40,271 bases of DNA from assembly GCF_022775115.1 (NCBI RefSeq), contig NZ_JALFLA010000032.1:1-40271 (forward strand). Direction: 5' to 3'. Positions 23,787 to 31,145 of the stretch are shown here, piece by piece; the first letter of the stretch is position 1, and every line of letters starts with the position of its first letter. The notes below the pieces were generated by a model, which was not told the DNA's origin, did no database searches, and worked only from the letters and a program-made list of their open reading frames with translations. The DNA comes from Agathobaculum sp. (lineage in GTDB: Bacteria > Bacillota > Clostridia > Oscillospirales > Butyricicoccaceae). Position numbers and translations under genes: made by a program.

Positions 23787-25109
23787 TCACATCAGCTCTT
23801 TCTGATGCGTTGCGTACAGGTATTCGTCAATCGTGTTGGTGATACGATCCTCCACCAGTGCGACCGGGTCGTTCTCCAACGCGCCCTCACGCACTTTGGT
23901 GTATTGAATTGGCATGAACTGGCTGAGCAGATTGAGCGGTATGCCCAACCGGCGCAGATTACCGATCAGACGCTCTTTCGCCGCCTCGACCACAGGTGTG
24001 GGCATGTAATACCGGCAGCGGTCGGAGAAGGAATACTTGCGCTTGAGCCGCAGCTCGCTCTCCGTACCCTGATAATGCTTGCGCCAATGCTTATCCTCGG
24101 CCAGCATGGCCTCATCCAGCGTTTCGATAAAGCGGCTCGGCTCAATATCCGTGCCGCACAGCAGCTCCTGCTCGATATGCGCCAGCGCAAACATACCCTC
24201 ACGCATGGCAAAGGTGAGCGCCGGGCCGACCTTCAAAATGCCCACGCCATCCTCGACTAGCTCACGCAGCTTGAGCTTGGTCTGGTAGTCGGTCGAGTGT
24301 CCCTCAAACACCAGATTGGGGAAAGCCTTGATCGACGCCATCAGCTCCCTCGCCTTTGCGCGGTCGTACTCGGTGCAGCCGCTGTCCTTTTCCTCCACGC
24401 CGGGCTGGACGACGACTGCGATCACATTGTCCCACGCAGCGTCCAGTCCCTCCTTGCGGAAAGCACTTTCAAAGGCCGCCACGGTGTTCTTAAAATCCTC
24501 CACGCGGGTGACCTGCACGCCCTCATCGGCCGCGCCAACCGCTCCGCCCGGAATCGGCACCTCGCTGCCGACGATATATACCGGCGCGATGGCGGTGGGG
24601 TCGCTCTCGAGCAGCTTGCGGTAGGTTTCCTCGGCCACGCGCGCCAAGCGCGCGCCGCGGCGGGCGATCACTTCATCGCTCAGGCGGATGTGCGGGTCGT
24701 CGTCCGCGACCTTCATGCTGGTGTCGATGTGTATCTTGGTAAAGCCCGCACCCACATAGTGGCGGATCAGCTCCTCCGCGTCGGCCATAGCCTGCGCCTC
24801 GGGCTTGCCGGCAAAGGTGAGCGGCCCCAAATGGTCACCGCCCAGGAACAGGCGGCTCGTATCAAAGCCGACCTGCTCTGCAATGTCCAGCACGAACTGC
24901 TTGAAATCCATCGGCTTCATGCCCGTGTAGCCGCCATTCTGGTCGCATTGGTTGGCCGTACTCTCGATCAGTACACAGGAGCCATCCGACAAACCGCGTT
25001 TGAGCGCAGCTTCGATCACATAGCCATTTGCACTGCAAACCGAATAAATGCCAACGCTTTTGCCCTGCTTCTGTAATTCCACCAGCTTTTTCAGCGGATT
25101 ATGATTCAT
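23787..25109 (-). CDS. kbaZ: KbaZ/GatZ-family tagatose-bisphosphate aldolase subunit
   Basis: A 440-residue protein of the GatZ/KbaZ/AgaZ family: IYSVCSANGYVIEAAL, IESTANQCDQNGGYTGM, LGGDHLGPL and FEGHSTDYQT are strongly conserved family segments. In enterobacteria this is the non-catalytic partner of the class II aldolase GatY/KbaY, which splits tagatose 1,6-bisphosphate; a kinase role was once proposed for AgaZ. No KbaY/GatY gene and no phosphofructokinase-like tagatose-6-phosphate kinase is in the window. The partner is therefore elsewhere, or this protein acts alone. The ATG at 25109 follows GGAGAGGAGAGAG and starts the conserved region; the frame open upstream to 25274 is not supported. 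It is the last gene of the nagA operon. Confidence 0.9.
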   Translation of the reverse strand: MNHNPLKKLVELQKQGKSVGIYSVCSANGYVIEAALKRGLSDGSCVLIESTANQCDQNGGYTGMKPMDFKQFVLDIAEQVGFDTSRLFLGGDHLGPLTFAGKPEAQAMADAEELIRHYVGAGFTKIHIDTSMKVADDDPHIRLSDEVIARRGARLARVAEETYRKLLESDPTAIAPVYIVGSEVPIPGGAVGAADEGVQVTRVEDFKNTVAAFESAFRKEGLDAAWDNVIAVVVQPGVEEKDSGCTEYDRAKARELMASIKAFPNLVFEGHSTDYQTKLKLRELVEDGVGILKVGPALTFAMREGMFALAHIEQELLCGTDIEPSRFIETLDEAMLAEDKHWRKHYQGTESELRLKRKYSFSDRCRYYMPTPVVEAAKERLIGNLRRLGIPLNLLSQFMPIQYTKVREGALENDPVALVEDRITNTIDEYLYATHQKELM

Positions 25110-25165
25110 GATACTCTCTCCTCTCCTTTGGCTGCGGCGCGGTGTGAAAGCCCGCACCGTGACAT

Positions 25166-25693
25166 CTATTTCATTTTGGTCAGCGCGATCACATGCAGCA
25201 CGCAGAAGTACAAGCCCACGAGCGAAATACCCGCGCTCAGCAGCGTCAGCGCGGCCGAATACTGCTGATCCCATGCGTTGAGCAGGACCAGCACGGAGAA
25301 CACTGCGTACAGCACAGCCAGCGTGATGACCTTTTCCTTGCTCTTGTTCGCCAGAATGGATTGCAGCGGCGAGACCTGCTTTTCAAAGTCCACATCCTCG
25401 ACTGGCTGTAGCTTTTTGAAAAACGACGAGCGGTAGTACACCTCAACCAGCGCGACAAGCAACACACCGGCCAGCACGGCCTGCGGCACAGTCAAGAACG
25501 TACCGGCGCACAGAATCGCGGCAAACAGGATAATCACAAGGCGGTTTTTGAAAAAGATGATCTTGTTTTCGTCCTTTTTTTCAATTTGATAGCCACGCTT
25601 GGTCAGGCGGTCGTAATAAATGGTGCGGTTTTTCTTATCGGTATAAATGTTCCGGCCGGAAAGCCGGATCTTGATTTTCTGGCCTTTACTCAT
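25166..25693 (-). CDS. Membrane protein of unknown function in the GalNAc operon
   Basis: A 175-residue protein with a basic soluble N-terminus (about 48 residues, rich in Lys, Arg and Tyr), two closely spaced membrane helices (about 50-85), a charged cytoplasmic stretch (EDVDFEKQVSPLQSIL), and two more helices (about 118-172). I do not recognise a named family. The start overlaps the 3' end of nagA by 8 bases, with AAAGGAAT as ribosome-binding site, so it is translated together with nagA. The location suggests a role in amino-sugar use, but nothing in the sequence shows a transport motif. Confidence 0.8.
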   Translation of the reverse strand: MSKGQKIKIRLSGRNIYTDKKNRTIYYDRLTKRGYQIEKKDENKIIFFKNRLVIILFAAILCAGTFLTVPQAVLAGVLLVALVEVYYRSSFFKKLQPVEDVDFEKQVSPLQSILANKSKEKVITLAVLYAVFSVLVLLNAWDQQYSAALTLLSAGISLVGLYFCVLHVIALTKMK

Positions 25694-26831
25694 CTAACAT
25701 TCCTTTTCCCTTGCAGTAGGTCTGAAGCACCTTGTAATCCCGGTCGAGTACGACCATGTCCGCGTCAAAGCCAACCTGTATCGCCCCCTTCCGATCGTCA
25801 ATGCGCAGGCAAGCCGCGGGGTTTCTGGTGCAAGCGTTGATCGCTACATTGACCGGTACGAGCGCCTCTTCGATCAGAATGCGCAGGCCGTCGTTTACGC
25901 GCAGCGTTGAGCCGGCCAGTCCCTTGGTCGAAGTCAGGTGCGCGCTGCCGTCCGGATATATCTCAATTTCGTTGCCGCCAAACAGGAATTTGGAGCCGAT
26001 CGGCTTGCCCTTGGCCATCAGCGCATCGGTGACCAGCATACCGTGATCCGCGCCCTTTTCATGGAAGAACTGGTTCAGCGCGGCATAGGTCGAGTGGTTG
26101 CCGTCGCAGATGCACTCTCCATACATGCTGCGCAGCCGGTACGCCGCACCCACCAAACCGTTTGCACGGTGATTGAACGGCGTCATGCCGTTATAAACGT
26201 GCGTCATAGAGCGCGCGCCGTGCGCAAAGGCCATGACCGCCTGCTCATAGGTCGCGGCCGAGTGACCAATGCTCACAACAATGCCGTGCTCCGCGCAGTA
26301 GCGGGTCAGGGCGAAGTCCTCGTCAGTCTCGGTGGCCATAGTGATATATTTAATCAATCCATCGGCGGCCTGCTGGTACTTTTTGAACTGCTCCACCGTC
26401 GGCTTTACGATATACTGCTCGGGCTGCGCTCCCTTATACTTCATATCCAGATAAGGACCTTCAAAGTGCACACCCACGATCTCCGCGCCCTCATAGCCGT
26501 CCTTTACCACCTTGGCGACGTTTTGCAGCGCGGCGGTCAGCACCTGCTCGCTCTGAGTGATGGTGGTCGGCAGCAACGCGGTTACACCCTCCTGCACGAT
26601 GTTGCGTACCCAGTAGCGCAGTCCCTGCTCCTCGGCGTCGTTTGTATCAAAGCCAAACGCACCATGGCAATGCACATCAATAAAACCGGGCAGAATGCGC
26701 TCTGCGCCGTAATCACGATCGACCGGCTTGCAGCCATAATCATACACATGAATAATTTTTTCACCGGCTATTTCGATTTGCGCCTCGACAAATTGATCGG
26801 CCAGCCACACTTTTTTACTTTGAATGATCAT
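25686..26831 (-). CDS. nagA: N-acetylgalactosamine/glucosamine-6-phosphate deacetylase
   Basis: A 381-residue amidohydrolase-fold enzyme that removes acetate from N-acetylhexosamine 6-phosphate in the cytoplasm. Metal-binding and catalytic segments are in order: PGFIDVHCHGAFGFDTND, GVHFEGPYL, VSIGHSAATYEQA, MTHVYNGMTPFNHR and VTDALMAKG, with the catalytic aspartate in the last. The length is typical. An AGGAGG site lies 8 bases before the ATG. Because AgaS, KbaZ and a mannose-family PTS are encoded nearby, the substrate is more likely GalNAc-6-phosphate (an AgaA role) than GlcNAc-6-phosphate. First gene of its operon, divergent from the AraC regulator. Confidence 0.92.
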   Translation of the reverse strand: MIIQSKKVWLADQFVEAQIEIAGEKIIHVYDYGCKPVDRDYGAERILPGFIDVHCHGAFGFDTNDAEEQGLRYWVRNIVQEGVTALLPTTITQSEQVLTAALQNVAKVVKDGYEGAEIVGVHFEGPYLDMKYKGAQPEQYIVKPTVEQFKKYQQAADGLIKYITMATETDEDFALTRYCAEHGIVVSIGHSAATYEQAVMAFAHGARSMTHVYNGMTPFNHRANGLVGAAYRLRSMYGECICDGNHSTYAALNQFFHEKGADHGMLVTDALMAKGKPIGSKFLFGGNEIEIYPDGSAHLTSTKGLAGSTLRVNDGLRILIEEALVPVNVAINACTRNPAACLRIDDRKGAIQVGFDADMVVLDRDYKVLQTYCKGKGMLDE

Positions 26832-26895
26832 TTTCTAAGCCTCCTGTCATTCTTTTACGGCGCTGCCGCGCACGCTTCTTTTTTCACTCCGCCAT

Positions 26896-26924
26896 TAGAC
26901 TTGCATTTTTGTCCAAAGTATACT
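26896..26924 (+). promoter_or_regulatory. Predicted promoter of the AraC regulator, overlapping the nagA promoter region
   Basis: On the plus strand TAGACT (26896-26901) and TATACT (26919-26924) are spaced 17 bases, with the regulator start 69 bases downstream. The -10 region AGTATACT is itself a palindrome, so it also offers a TATACT box to the divergent nagA operon on the minus strand. The two promoters may therefore compete or share a regulator. Confidence 0.45.
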
Positions 26925-26937
26925 AAAATAAAGGAAG

Positions 26938-26951
26938 ATTTGCACTTTTTA
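26938..26951. promoter_or_regulatory. Putative operator, copy 1 of the shared 14-mer
   Basis: ATTTGCACTTTTTA occurs here, between nagA and the AraC regulator, and again exactly at 33619-33632 upstream of the PTS operon. A related TTGCATTTTT half lies at 26901-26910. Both locations control galactosamine genes, so this is a likely binding site of the AraC-family regulator. For the regulator gene itself it lies downstream of the -10 box and could mediate autorepression. Confidence 0.55.
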
Positions 26952-26992
26952 GTGAAACGCAAACCGGACGACCTTTTGTGAGGGAACCTACC

Positions 26993-28162
26993 ATGAGCAA
27001 TCCAACCCTGCACGACAACTTCCATCTGTTCGGGGCGGTATATTACCAGCCGCTGGAGTCCGAGACGGACGACCTGTTCTGTATGCAGCTTGCCACACAT
27101 ACGAAAACCGTCGACCGGCTTTTCCGCTTTCCGTGCGAGGTCTGCGTCGAGCCGGTCAGCGGACTGGCCAAAATCGTGTTCTGCACACAGCCGGAAGCGA
27201 CCGAGCCGCACGCTTTCGCTCTTCGCCACTATGTGAAGATCAAACCCGGCATTTTTTTCAACATTGTGTCCGTTTCTGCAAAGGCCACCTGCCGCCTGCT
27301 TGCGGTCGACGGCCGTTTTACCCAGTATGCGCTCTCTACGCCGTATACGCCCCGGCCATCTCCAATCCCCTTCAACATTTTGGAGATACTCGATCACCAT
27401 TATGTGGCCGGGCAGCCGCAGTATTGTTTTCACGCAGCCGCCCACAGCTATTATGAGCTGCTGTATGTCGACCGCGGTACGCTGACAGTCACTGCCGTAG
27501 GCACATCCCACATACTCGGCGCCGGTGATGTGATCGTGTACGGCCCGGACAGCGCACACGGCAAGCATCTGGCCAAAGAAAGCGGCTGCTCCTATCTTTC
27601 GGTCGTGTTCGACATGGAACTGACCGGGCCGCACCGCCTACTCCGCCGTGTTTTTCACAGCGCAGACGGCCTGCGCGACGCGCTGGACAAGCTTATCGAA
27701 GCGGATGGCACGCAGTCTCCGCACGGACGCACGCTGATGATCTGCTATCTGCAAGCGGCGGTGACCCGGCTGCTCCAGCTGTGCGAGGCGCTCGATGGCG
27801 AACCGCCCGTGCCCAGCCACAGTCTTCAGCAGGATCTGCTCGAGCAGATCCTTGCCTACATGGGCGACCATGTCACCGAGCCAATCACCATTGAACAGAT
27901 TTGCCGCAAGTTTTTCCTCTCGCGCTCCTCACTGCAGACGATGTTCAAGACACATCTGAACCATTCACCGAAAAGCTATCTGCTGGGCATCAAGCTGCAA
28001 AAAAGCAAGGACCTGATCCGCGAAAATCAGTATACCATCAGCGAAATTGCGGAAATGCTCGGTTTCAGCTCAATCCACTATTTTTCCAGACTGTTCAAGA
28101 AGTATTTCGGGCTGTCACCCAGTGAGTACGCCAAGCATGTGTTCGCGCGCGAAAGCCTGTGA
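26993..28162 (+). CDS. AraC-family transcriptional regulator of amino-sugar genes
   Basis: A 389-residue regulator with an N-terminal region of about 145 residues that I do not recognise, a cupin-like sensing domain (about 150-225, AAHSYYELLYVDRGTL then GAGDVIVYGPDSAHGKH), and a C-terminal pair of helix-turn-helices (about 290-385). The family signature is present (ISEIAEMLGFSSIHYFSRLF then KKYFGLSPSEY). The ATG at 26993 has AGGGAA 6 bases upstream; a GTG at 26978 is less likely. It is the only confident plus-strand gene, divergent from nagA. The shared 14-mer in both galactosamine control regions suggests it controls both operons, probably responding to an amino sugar or its phosphate. The extra N-terminal domain makes it longer than the usual 280-300 residues. 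Confidence 0.9.
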   Translation: MSNPTLHDNFHLFGAVYYQPLESETDDLFCMQLATHTKTVDRLFRFPCEVCVEPVSGLAKIVFCTQPEATEPHAFALRHYVKIKPGIFFNIVSVSAKATCRLLAVDGRFTQYALSTPYTPRPSPIPFNILEILDHHYVAGQPQYCFHAAAHSYYELLYVDRGTLTVTAVGTSHILGAGDVIVYGPDSAHGKHLAKESGCSYLSVVFDMELTGPHRLLRRVFHSADGLRDALDKLIEADGTQSPHGRTLMICYLQAAVTRLLQLCEALDGEPPVPSHSLQQDLLEQILAYMGDHVTEPITIEQICRKFFLSRSSLQTMFKTHLNHSPKSYLLGIKLQKSKDLIRENQYTISEIAEMLGFSSIHYFSRLFKKYFGLSPSEYAKHVFARESL

Positions 28163-28177
28163 CGCGGCTGACCCGGC

Positions 28178-28453
28178 TCACGCCACCGTCTGGATGCTGT
28201 AACGCGATATCTCCAGAACCACGCCTTTGCTCACTTCCACGCGGATTATATCGTCCTGTATCCCGGTGATCGTGCCGTAAATGCCGCCGCCGAACAGCAC
28301 CCTAGCGCCAACCTTGATCTCGCCTTGCAGCTGTGCCATGCGGTCGCGGCTTTTGCGCATATTGCGCGCCGAAATAATAGAAATAACGAGTGTACCGAGA
28401 CCGATCAGCACGGCCACCGTGATGCAGGTCCACAGGATGACTTCCCAATTCAT
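28178..28453 (-). CDS. yajC: YajC-like preprotein translocase accessory subunit
   Basis: A 91-residue protein with one N-terminal membrane helix (residues about 5-28) followed by the YajC core: KSRDRMAQLQGEIKVGARV, then FGGGIYGTITGIQDDIIRVE. YajC associates with SecDF at the translocon. The gene is convergent with the AraC regulator (15-base gap) and downstream of agaS on the same strand. No secD, secF, tgt or queA is nearby, which is an unusual setting. No promoter was clearly visible in the 152 bases before it. Confidence 0.88.
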   Translation of the reverse strand: MNWEVILWTCITVAVLIGLGTLVISIISARNMRKSRDRMAQLQGEIKVGARVLFGGGIYGTITGIQDDIIRVEVSKGVVLEISRYSIQTVA

Positions 28454-28547
28454 ATTGCCACTAAGCTCCTTATCGTTTCTTGCCGGCGCAAAGCGAAGGG
28501 GACGGCCGCGGCCATCCCCCCTGCCCGTCCGCGCCGCACGGGATACA

Positions 28548-28586
28548 CACGACCGCCGCCCGCCGGGGCTGGCGGCCGTGTTTTTT
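28548..28586 (+). terminator. Candidate Rho-independent terminator (plus strand)
   Basis: CACGACCGCC (28548-28557) pairs with GGCGGCCGTG (28571-28580) with one mismatch, followed by six Ts. It would stop plus-strand transcripts running through from the AraC gene across yajC. A second GC-rich inverted repeat at 28498-28519 (GGGGACGGCCG with CGGCCATCCCC) lacks a T-run. Confidence 0.5.
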
Positions 28587-28605
28587 CATCGTATTACCGC
28601 TTGTG

Positions 28606-29787
28606 TCACGCCCGGGTACACGGATACAGCGTAACGCCCTTGACCACGCGGTTGACCTCGCCCGTCGGGCAGGGGTTATCGGGCGTGATTTTCATGGACA
28701 GCGACTTGAGGACGGCCAGCGTCTGCGCAAACAGGATATCATCCATGCCGAGCAGCGCGCTCTCGGTCGTGTCCGCCAGTTCGTAAACCACGGTGTAGTC
28801 CACCAGCGCGGAAACCGTCTCGTCCGCCTTGGACAGCACGGCAACGATCTTGTTGCCCTTGCGCTGCCCGCTCATCTCTTTGATAAGATCGACCTCGTAA
28901 CGGCGGGTGTAGGCGTCATCGCTCAGATAGACCACCGTGATGGTGTTGTCATCAATAATGGACTTGGGCCCGTGGCGGAAGCCGAGCGGCGTGTCATACA
29001 TCGTAACGACGCGCCCGGCGGTCAGCTCCAGCATCTTGAGTGCGGATTCCTGCGCGATACCCTTGAGGCAATTGCTGCCCAGATAGACGATACGGTTGAA
29101 GTCATACCCATCGACGATCTGCTGCGCAATGCCGAACTGCTCATCCAGAAAACGCTGCCCAGCGGCTATGATCTTTTCCACCTTGGCGATGGCCGCATCC
29201 AGCTCATCCAGATGGAAGCACAAGTAGGTCGCCAGATACATATTGGAAAAGCTCGAGGTCATCGCAAAGCTCTGGTCGTGCGTCTCGTCAGTCAGGTTGA
29301 TGGCATAGCAATTATCGGTCGTCGCCGCGCGCTTGGACAGCGCGCCGTCCTTGTTACAGGTGACGAACAGGTGATAAACATGATCGCACACCGCCTCGGC
29401 TACATCAATCGCGCCGATCGACTCGGGCGAGTTGCCCGAGCGGCCAAAGCTGACCAGCAGCGTGGGCTTCGTGCGGGAAAGATACGCCTCGGGCGTTGCC
29501 ACGAGATCGGTCGTGCCGTAGGACTTGATCTTGTGGCGCAGCCTGCCGGTCAGGCAGGGGAACAGCGCGTTGCCGACAAATTCGCTCGTGCCCGCACCGG
29601 TCAGGATCACATCGAAGTCCTCGCATGTGATGACTTGGTCGATAAACTTCTTCAGCGCGTCCTTGCTCGCCTTGATCTGCTCGCAGGTCTTTTTCCATGT
29701 CGCGGGCTGCTGATAGATCTCGCGCAGGGTAAACACAGACGATGTCTGCTGCATCTGCTCCTCTGCAATGCCAAAAATCTTATTCAT
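28606..29787 (-). CDS. agaS: AgaS-type SIS sugar isomerase (galactosamine-6-phosphate deaminase/isomerase)
   Basis: A 393-residue protein with two SIS domains: ILTGAGTSEFVGNAL and LVSFGRSGNSPESIGAI in the first, YLGSNCLKGIAQESALKML and TPLGFRHGPKSIID in the second. These match AgaS, which converts galactosamine 6-phosphate to tagatose 6-phosphate and ammonia. GlmS differs by its glutaminase domain, absent here. The ATG at 29787 is preceded by GGAGAGAGAGGAT; the longer open frame to 29847 starts with unrelated residues. The PTS EIIA gene is 93 bases upstream in the same operon. With NagA this gives GalNAc-6-phosphate to tagatose 6-phosphate. Confidence 0.93.
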   Translation of the reverse strand: MNKIFGIAEEQMQQTSSVFTLREIYQQPATWKKTCEQIKASKDALKKFIDQVITCEDFDVILTGAGTSEFVGNALFPCLTGRLRHKIKSYGTTDLVATPEAYLSRTKPTLLVSFGRSGNSPESIGAIDVAEAVCDHVYHLFVTCNKDGALSKRAATTDNCYAINLTDETHDQSFAMTSSFSNMYLATYLCFHLDELDAAIAKVEKIIAAGQRFLDEQFGIAQQIVDGYDFNRIVYLGSNCLKGIAQESALKMLELTAGRVVTMYDTPLGFRHGPKSIIDDNTITVVYLSDDAYTRRYEVDLIKEMSGQRKGNKIVAVLSKADETVSALVDYTVVYELADTTESALLGMDDILFAQTLAVLKSLSMKITPDNPCPTGEVNRVVKGVTLYPCTRA

Positions 29788-29880
29788 GTTATCCTCTCTC
29801 TCCTTTTGACCCTCCGGCAAACGGTTTACAGCGGGTCTGCTTATCAAAATCGGACTATATTATGGTAAGGCCAAGTCCCG

Positions 29881-30309
29881 TCAGATGCCGTCTTCGGACT
29901 CCTGCTGCTCGACCTTCTTAAATTCGTATGGAACGATGCTTTCCTTACCGGTTTCCAGCGCCGTCTGAGCCAAGGTTTCTAAATCGTTAATAAACTTACG
30001 GGACATGGCGATCTCGACCACCATCGGTAAATTGGTGCCCGCGATCACGCGCACATTGCCGCGCGGAAAGCCGACCTCTACCGCGGTCTTGAACGGCGTG
30101 CCGCCCGGCAGGTCGGAGAACACCAGAATACCCTCACAATCCTGCAGCGCGTCCATCGCCCGTGTCAGCTCGCGCGCCAGATCGTCCATGCTGTATGTGG
30201 GCAGAAAATCGACATACTGATACTGCTGCTGCTCACCGGCGATCAGATTCAGCGAGCTGGTCAGCCCGGAGCCGAAATTTGCGTGTCCCGTTACCAGTAA
30301 TCCAATCAT
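29881..30309 (-). CDS. agaF: PTS mannose-family EIIA component
   Basis: A 142-residue protein with the EIIA-Man fold. The phosphorylated histidine is His9 in LLVTGHANFGSG, and the DLPGGTPF loop is present at about residues 66-73. It takes phosphate from HPr and passes it to EIIB (33001-33477). Unlike ManX it is a separate polypeptide from EIIB, as in GalNAc/galactosamine (Aga) systems. The gene lies between agaS and an unknown gene. The substrate assignment rests on gene context. Confidence 0.9.
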   Translation of the reverse strand: MIGLLVTGHANFGSGLTSSLNLIAGEQQQYQYVDFLPTYSMDDLARELTRAMDALQDCEGILVFSDLPGGTPFKTAVEVGFPRGNVRVIAGTNLPMVVEIAMSRKFINDLETLAQTALETGKESIVPYEFKKVEQQESEDGI

Positions 30310-30357
30310 TTTCCTTCTCCTATCTCAAATCATATTCCGCAAAGCGTCTGCGCGCAT

Positions 30358-31035
30358 TCATACGCGGGCGCTCTCCTCCACCCCCGGCTGCGCAAGGCGC
30401 TTCAGGCTGTCCTGAATCGCCGGTATATAGATTGCCTTGGGGTGAAAGCATATTTTTGCATTATTATAGTATAACACGGCATTGTCCGTATCATCAAGAT
30501 ACTCGTACTGCCGGGCGATCATAAAAAGGATCACACCCAGCGGAAAACCGTAATACTGCTTGGCGTCGATCTGACTGTCCATCGTTTCAATCAGATCGCT
30601 GCGTTTGTCGATCATTACCGCGTAAGCCTGTTCGTTGTAGCGCGTAAACAGCGCATCCCCAAAGTCGCGGATGGCCTCGAGCAGCCAGCCGGCATATTGC
30701 TTGTTTTCTTTGAGCAGGAACGTATGAAAATACTGCTCCAAAAAGCTCTTTTTATCCGCCGGGTTTTTGTAACGCGCCGCGATCATCGCTTGCAGCATCG
30801 CCTCAAACCGGGGCACATCCTTGCCCAGATACAGCGCGCGCAGCTTGTACAGATCGCATGTATACGCGCCCAGCAGCCTGCGGGACATCGCCATATCCGC
30901 CAGCTTCTCCACAGTTTCGCAGTCCTTTTGCGCCAGCGCCTTATTCATACTGCGTAAAAGGAAATTCTTGCCCACTTGAAAGCCTACATATATGGCAAAC
31001 AATAAAAAGATAACGGACGCTGTTAATGCACTCAC
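30358..31035 (-). CDS. Membrane-anchored protein of unknown function in the PTS operon
   Basis: A 225-residue protein with one N-terminal membrane helix (about residues 2-22, ALTASVIFLLFAIYVGF). A helical, TPR-like cytoplasmic part follows, with segments such as CDLYKLRALYLG, PLGVILFMIARQYEYLDDTDNAVLYYNNAK. The start is taken as GTG at 31035, with AGGTG upstream; the frame open to 31215 would overlap the EIID gene and reads as non-conserved sequence. It lies between EIID and EIIA, where no PTS component is expected. The function is unknown; an adaptor or regulator of the permease is one guess. A pair of strong hairpins precedes it. Confidence 0.7.
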   Translation of the reverse strand: MSALTASVIFLLFAIYVGFQVGKNFLLRSMNKALAQKDCETVEKLADMAMSRRLLGAYTCDLYKLRALYLGKDVPRFEAMLQAMIAARYKNPADKKSFLEQYFHTFLLKENKQYAGWLLEAIRDFGDALFTRYNEQAYAVMIDKRSDLIETMDSQIDAKQYYGFPLGVILFMIARQYEYLDDTDNAVLYYNNAKICFHPKAIYIPAIQDSLKRLAQPGVEESARV

Positions 31036-31067
31036 CTGAACACCTGATTTCTTGCTGTTTGTAAGCA

Positions 31068-31135
31068 ATAGGGGGAAATGATCCCGGTTGCCATCTCCCC
31101 CTATCTGCTGCCTTGGCAGGGGCAGCCCCACCAAG
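31068..31135 (-). other. Two hairpins between EIID and the downstream genes
   Basis: In transcription order, CTTGG-GGGGC/CCCC-CCAAG forms a hairpin at 31135-31112, then ATAGGGGGA pairs with TCCCCCTAT at 31104-31068 (extended by an ATG/CAT pair). Neither is followed by a strong U-run. They could protect the upstream EIIBCD message from 3' decay or weaken expression of the unknown gene, EIIA and agaS. Confidence 0.55.
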
Positions 31136-31145
31136 CTATTCGATT

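Noticed and set aside
26915-26926. CAAAGTATACTA as a third copy of the glycan-operon palindrome
   Set aside because: Only the central AGTATACT is shared; the flanking A/T arms and the 19-base tail are missing. It is better read as a -10 box.
26855-27634. A 259-codon minus-strand open frame
   Set aside because: It is antisense to the AraC regulator and runs through the control region; no recognisable protein family.
28480-29868. A 462-codon plus-strand open frame
   Set aside because: It is antisense to agaS, has low-complexity basic composition and no ribosome-binding site.
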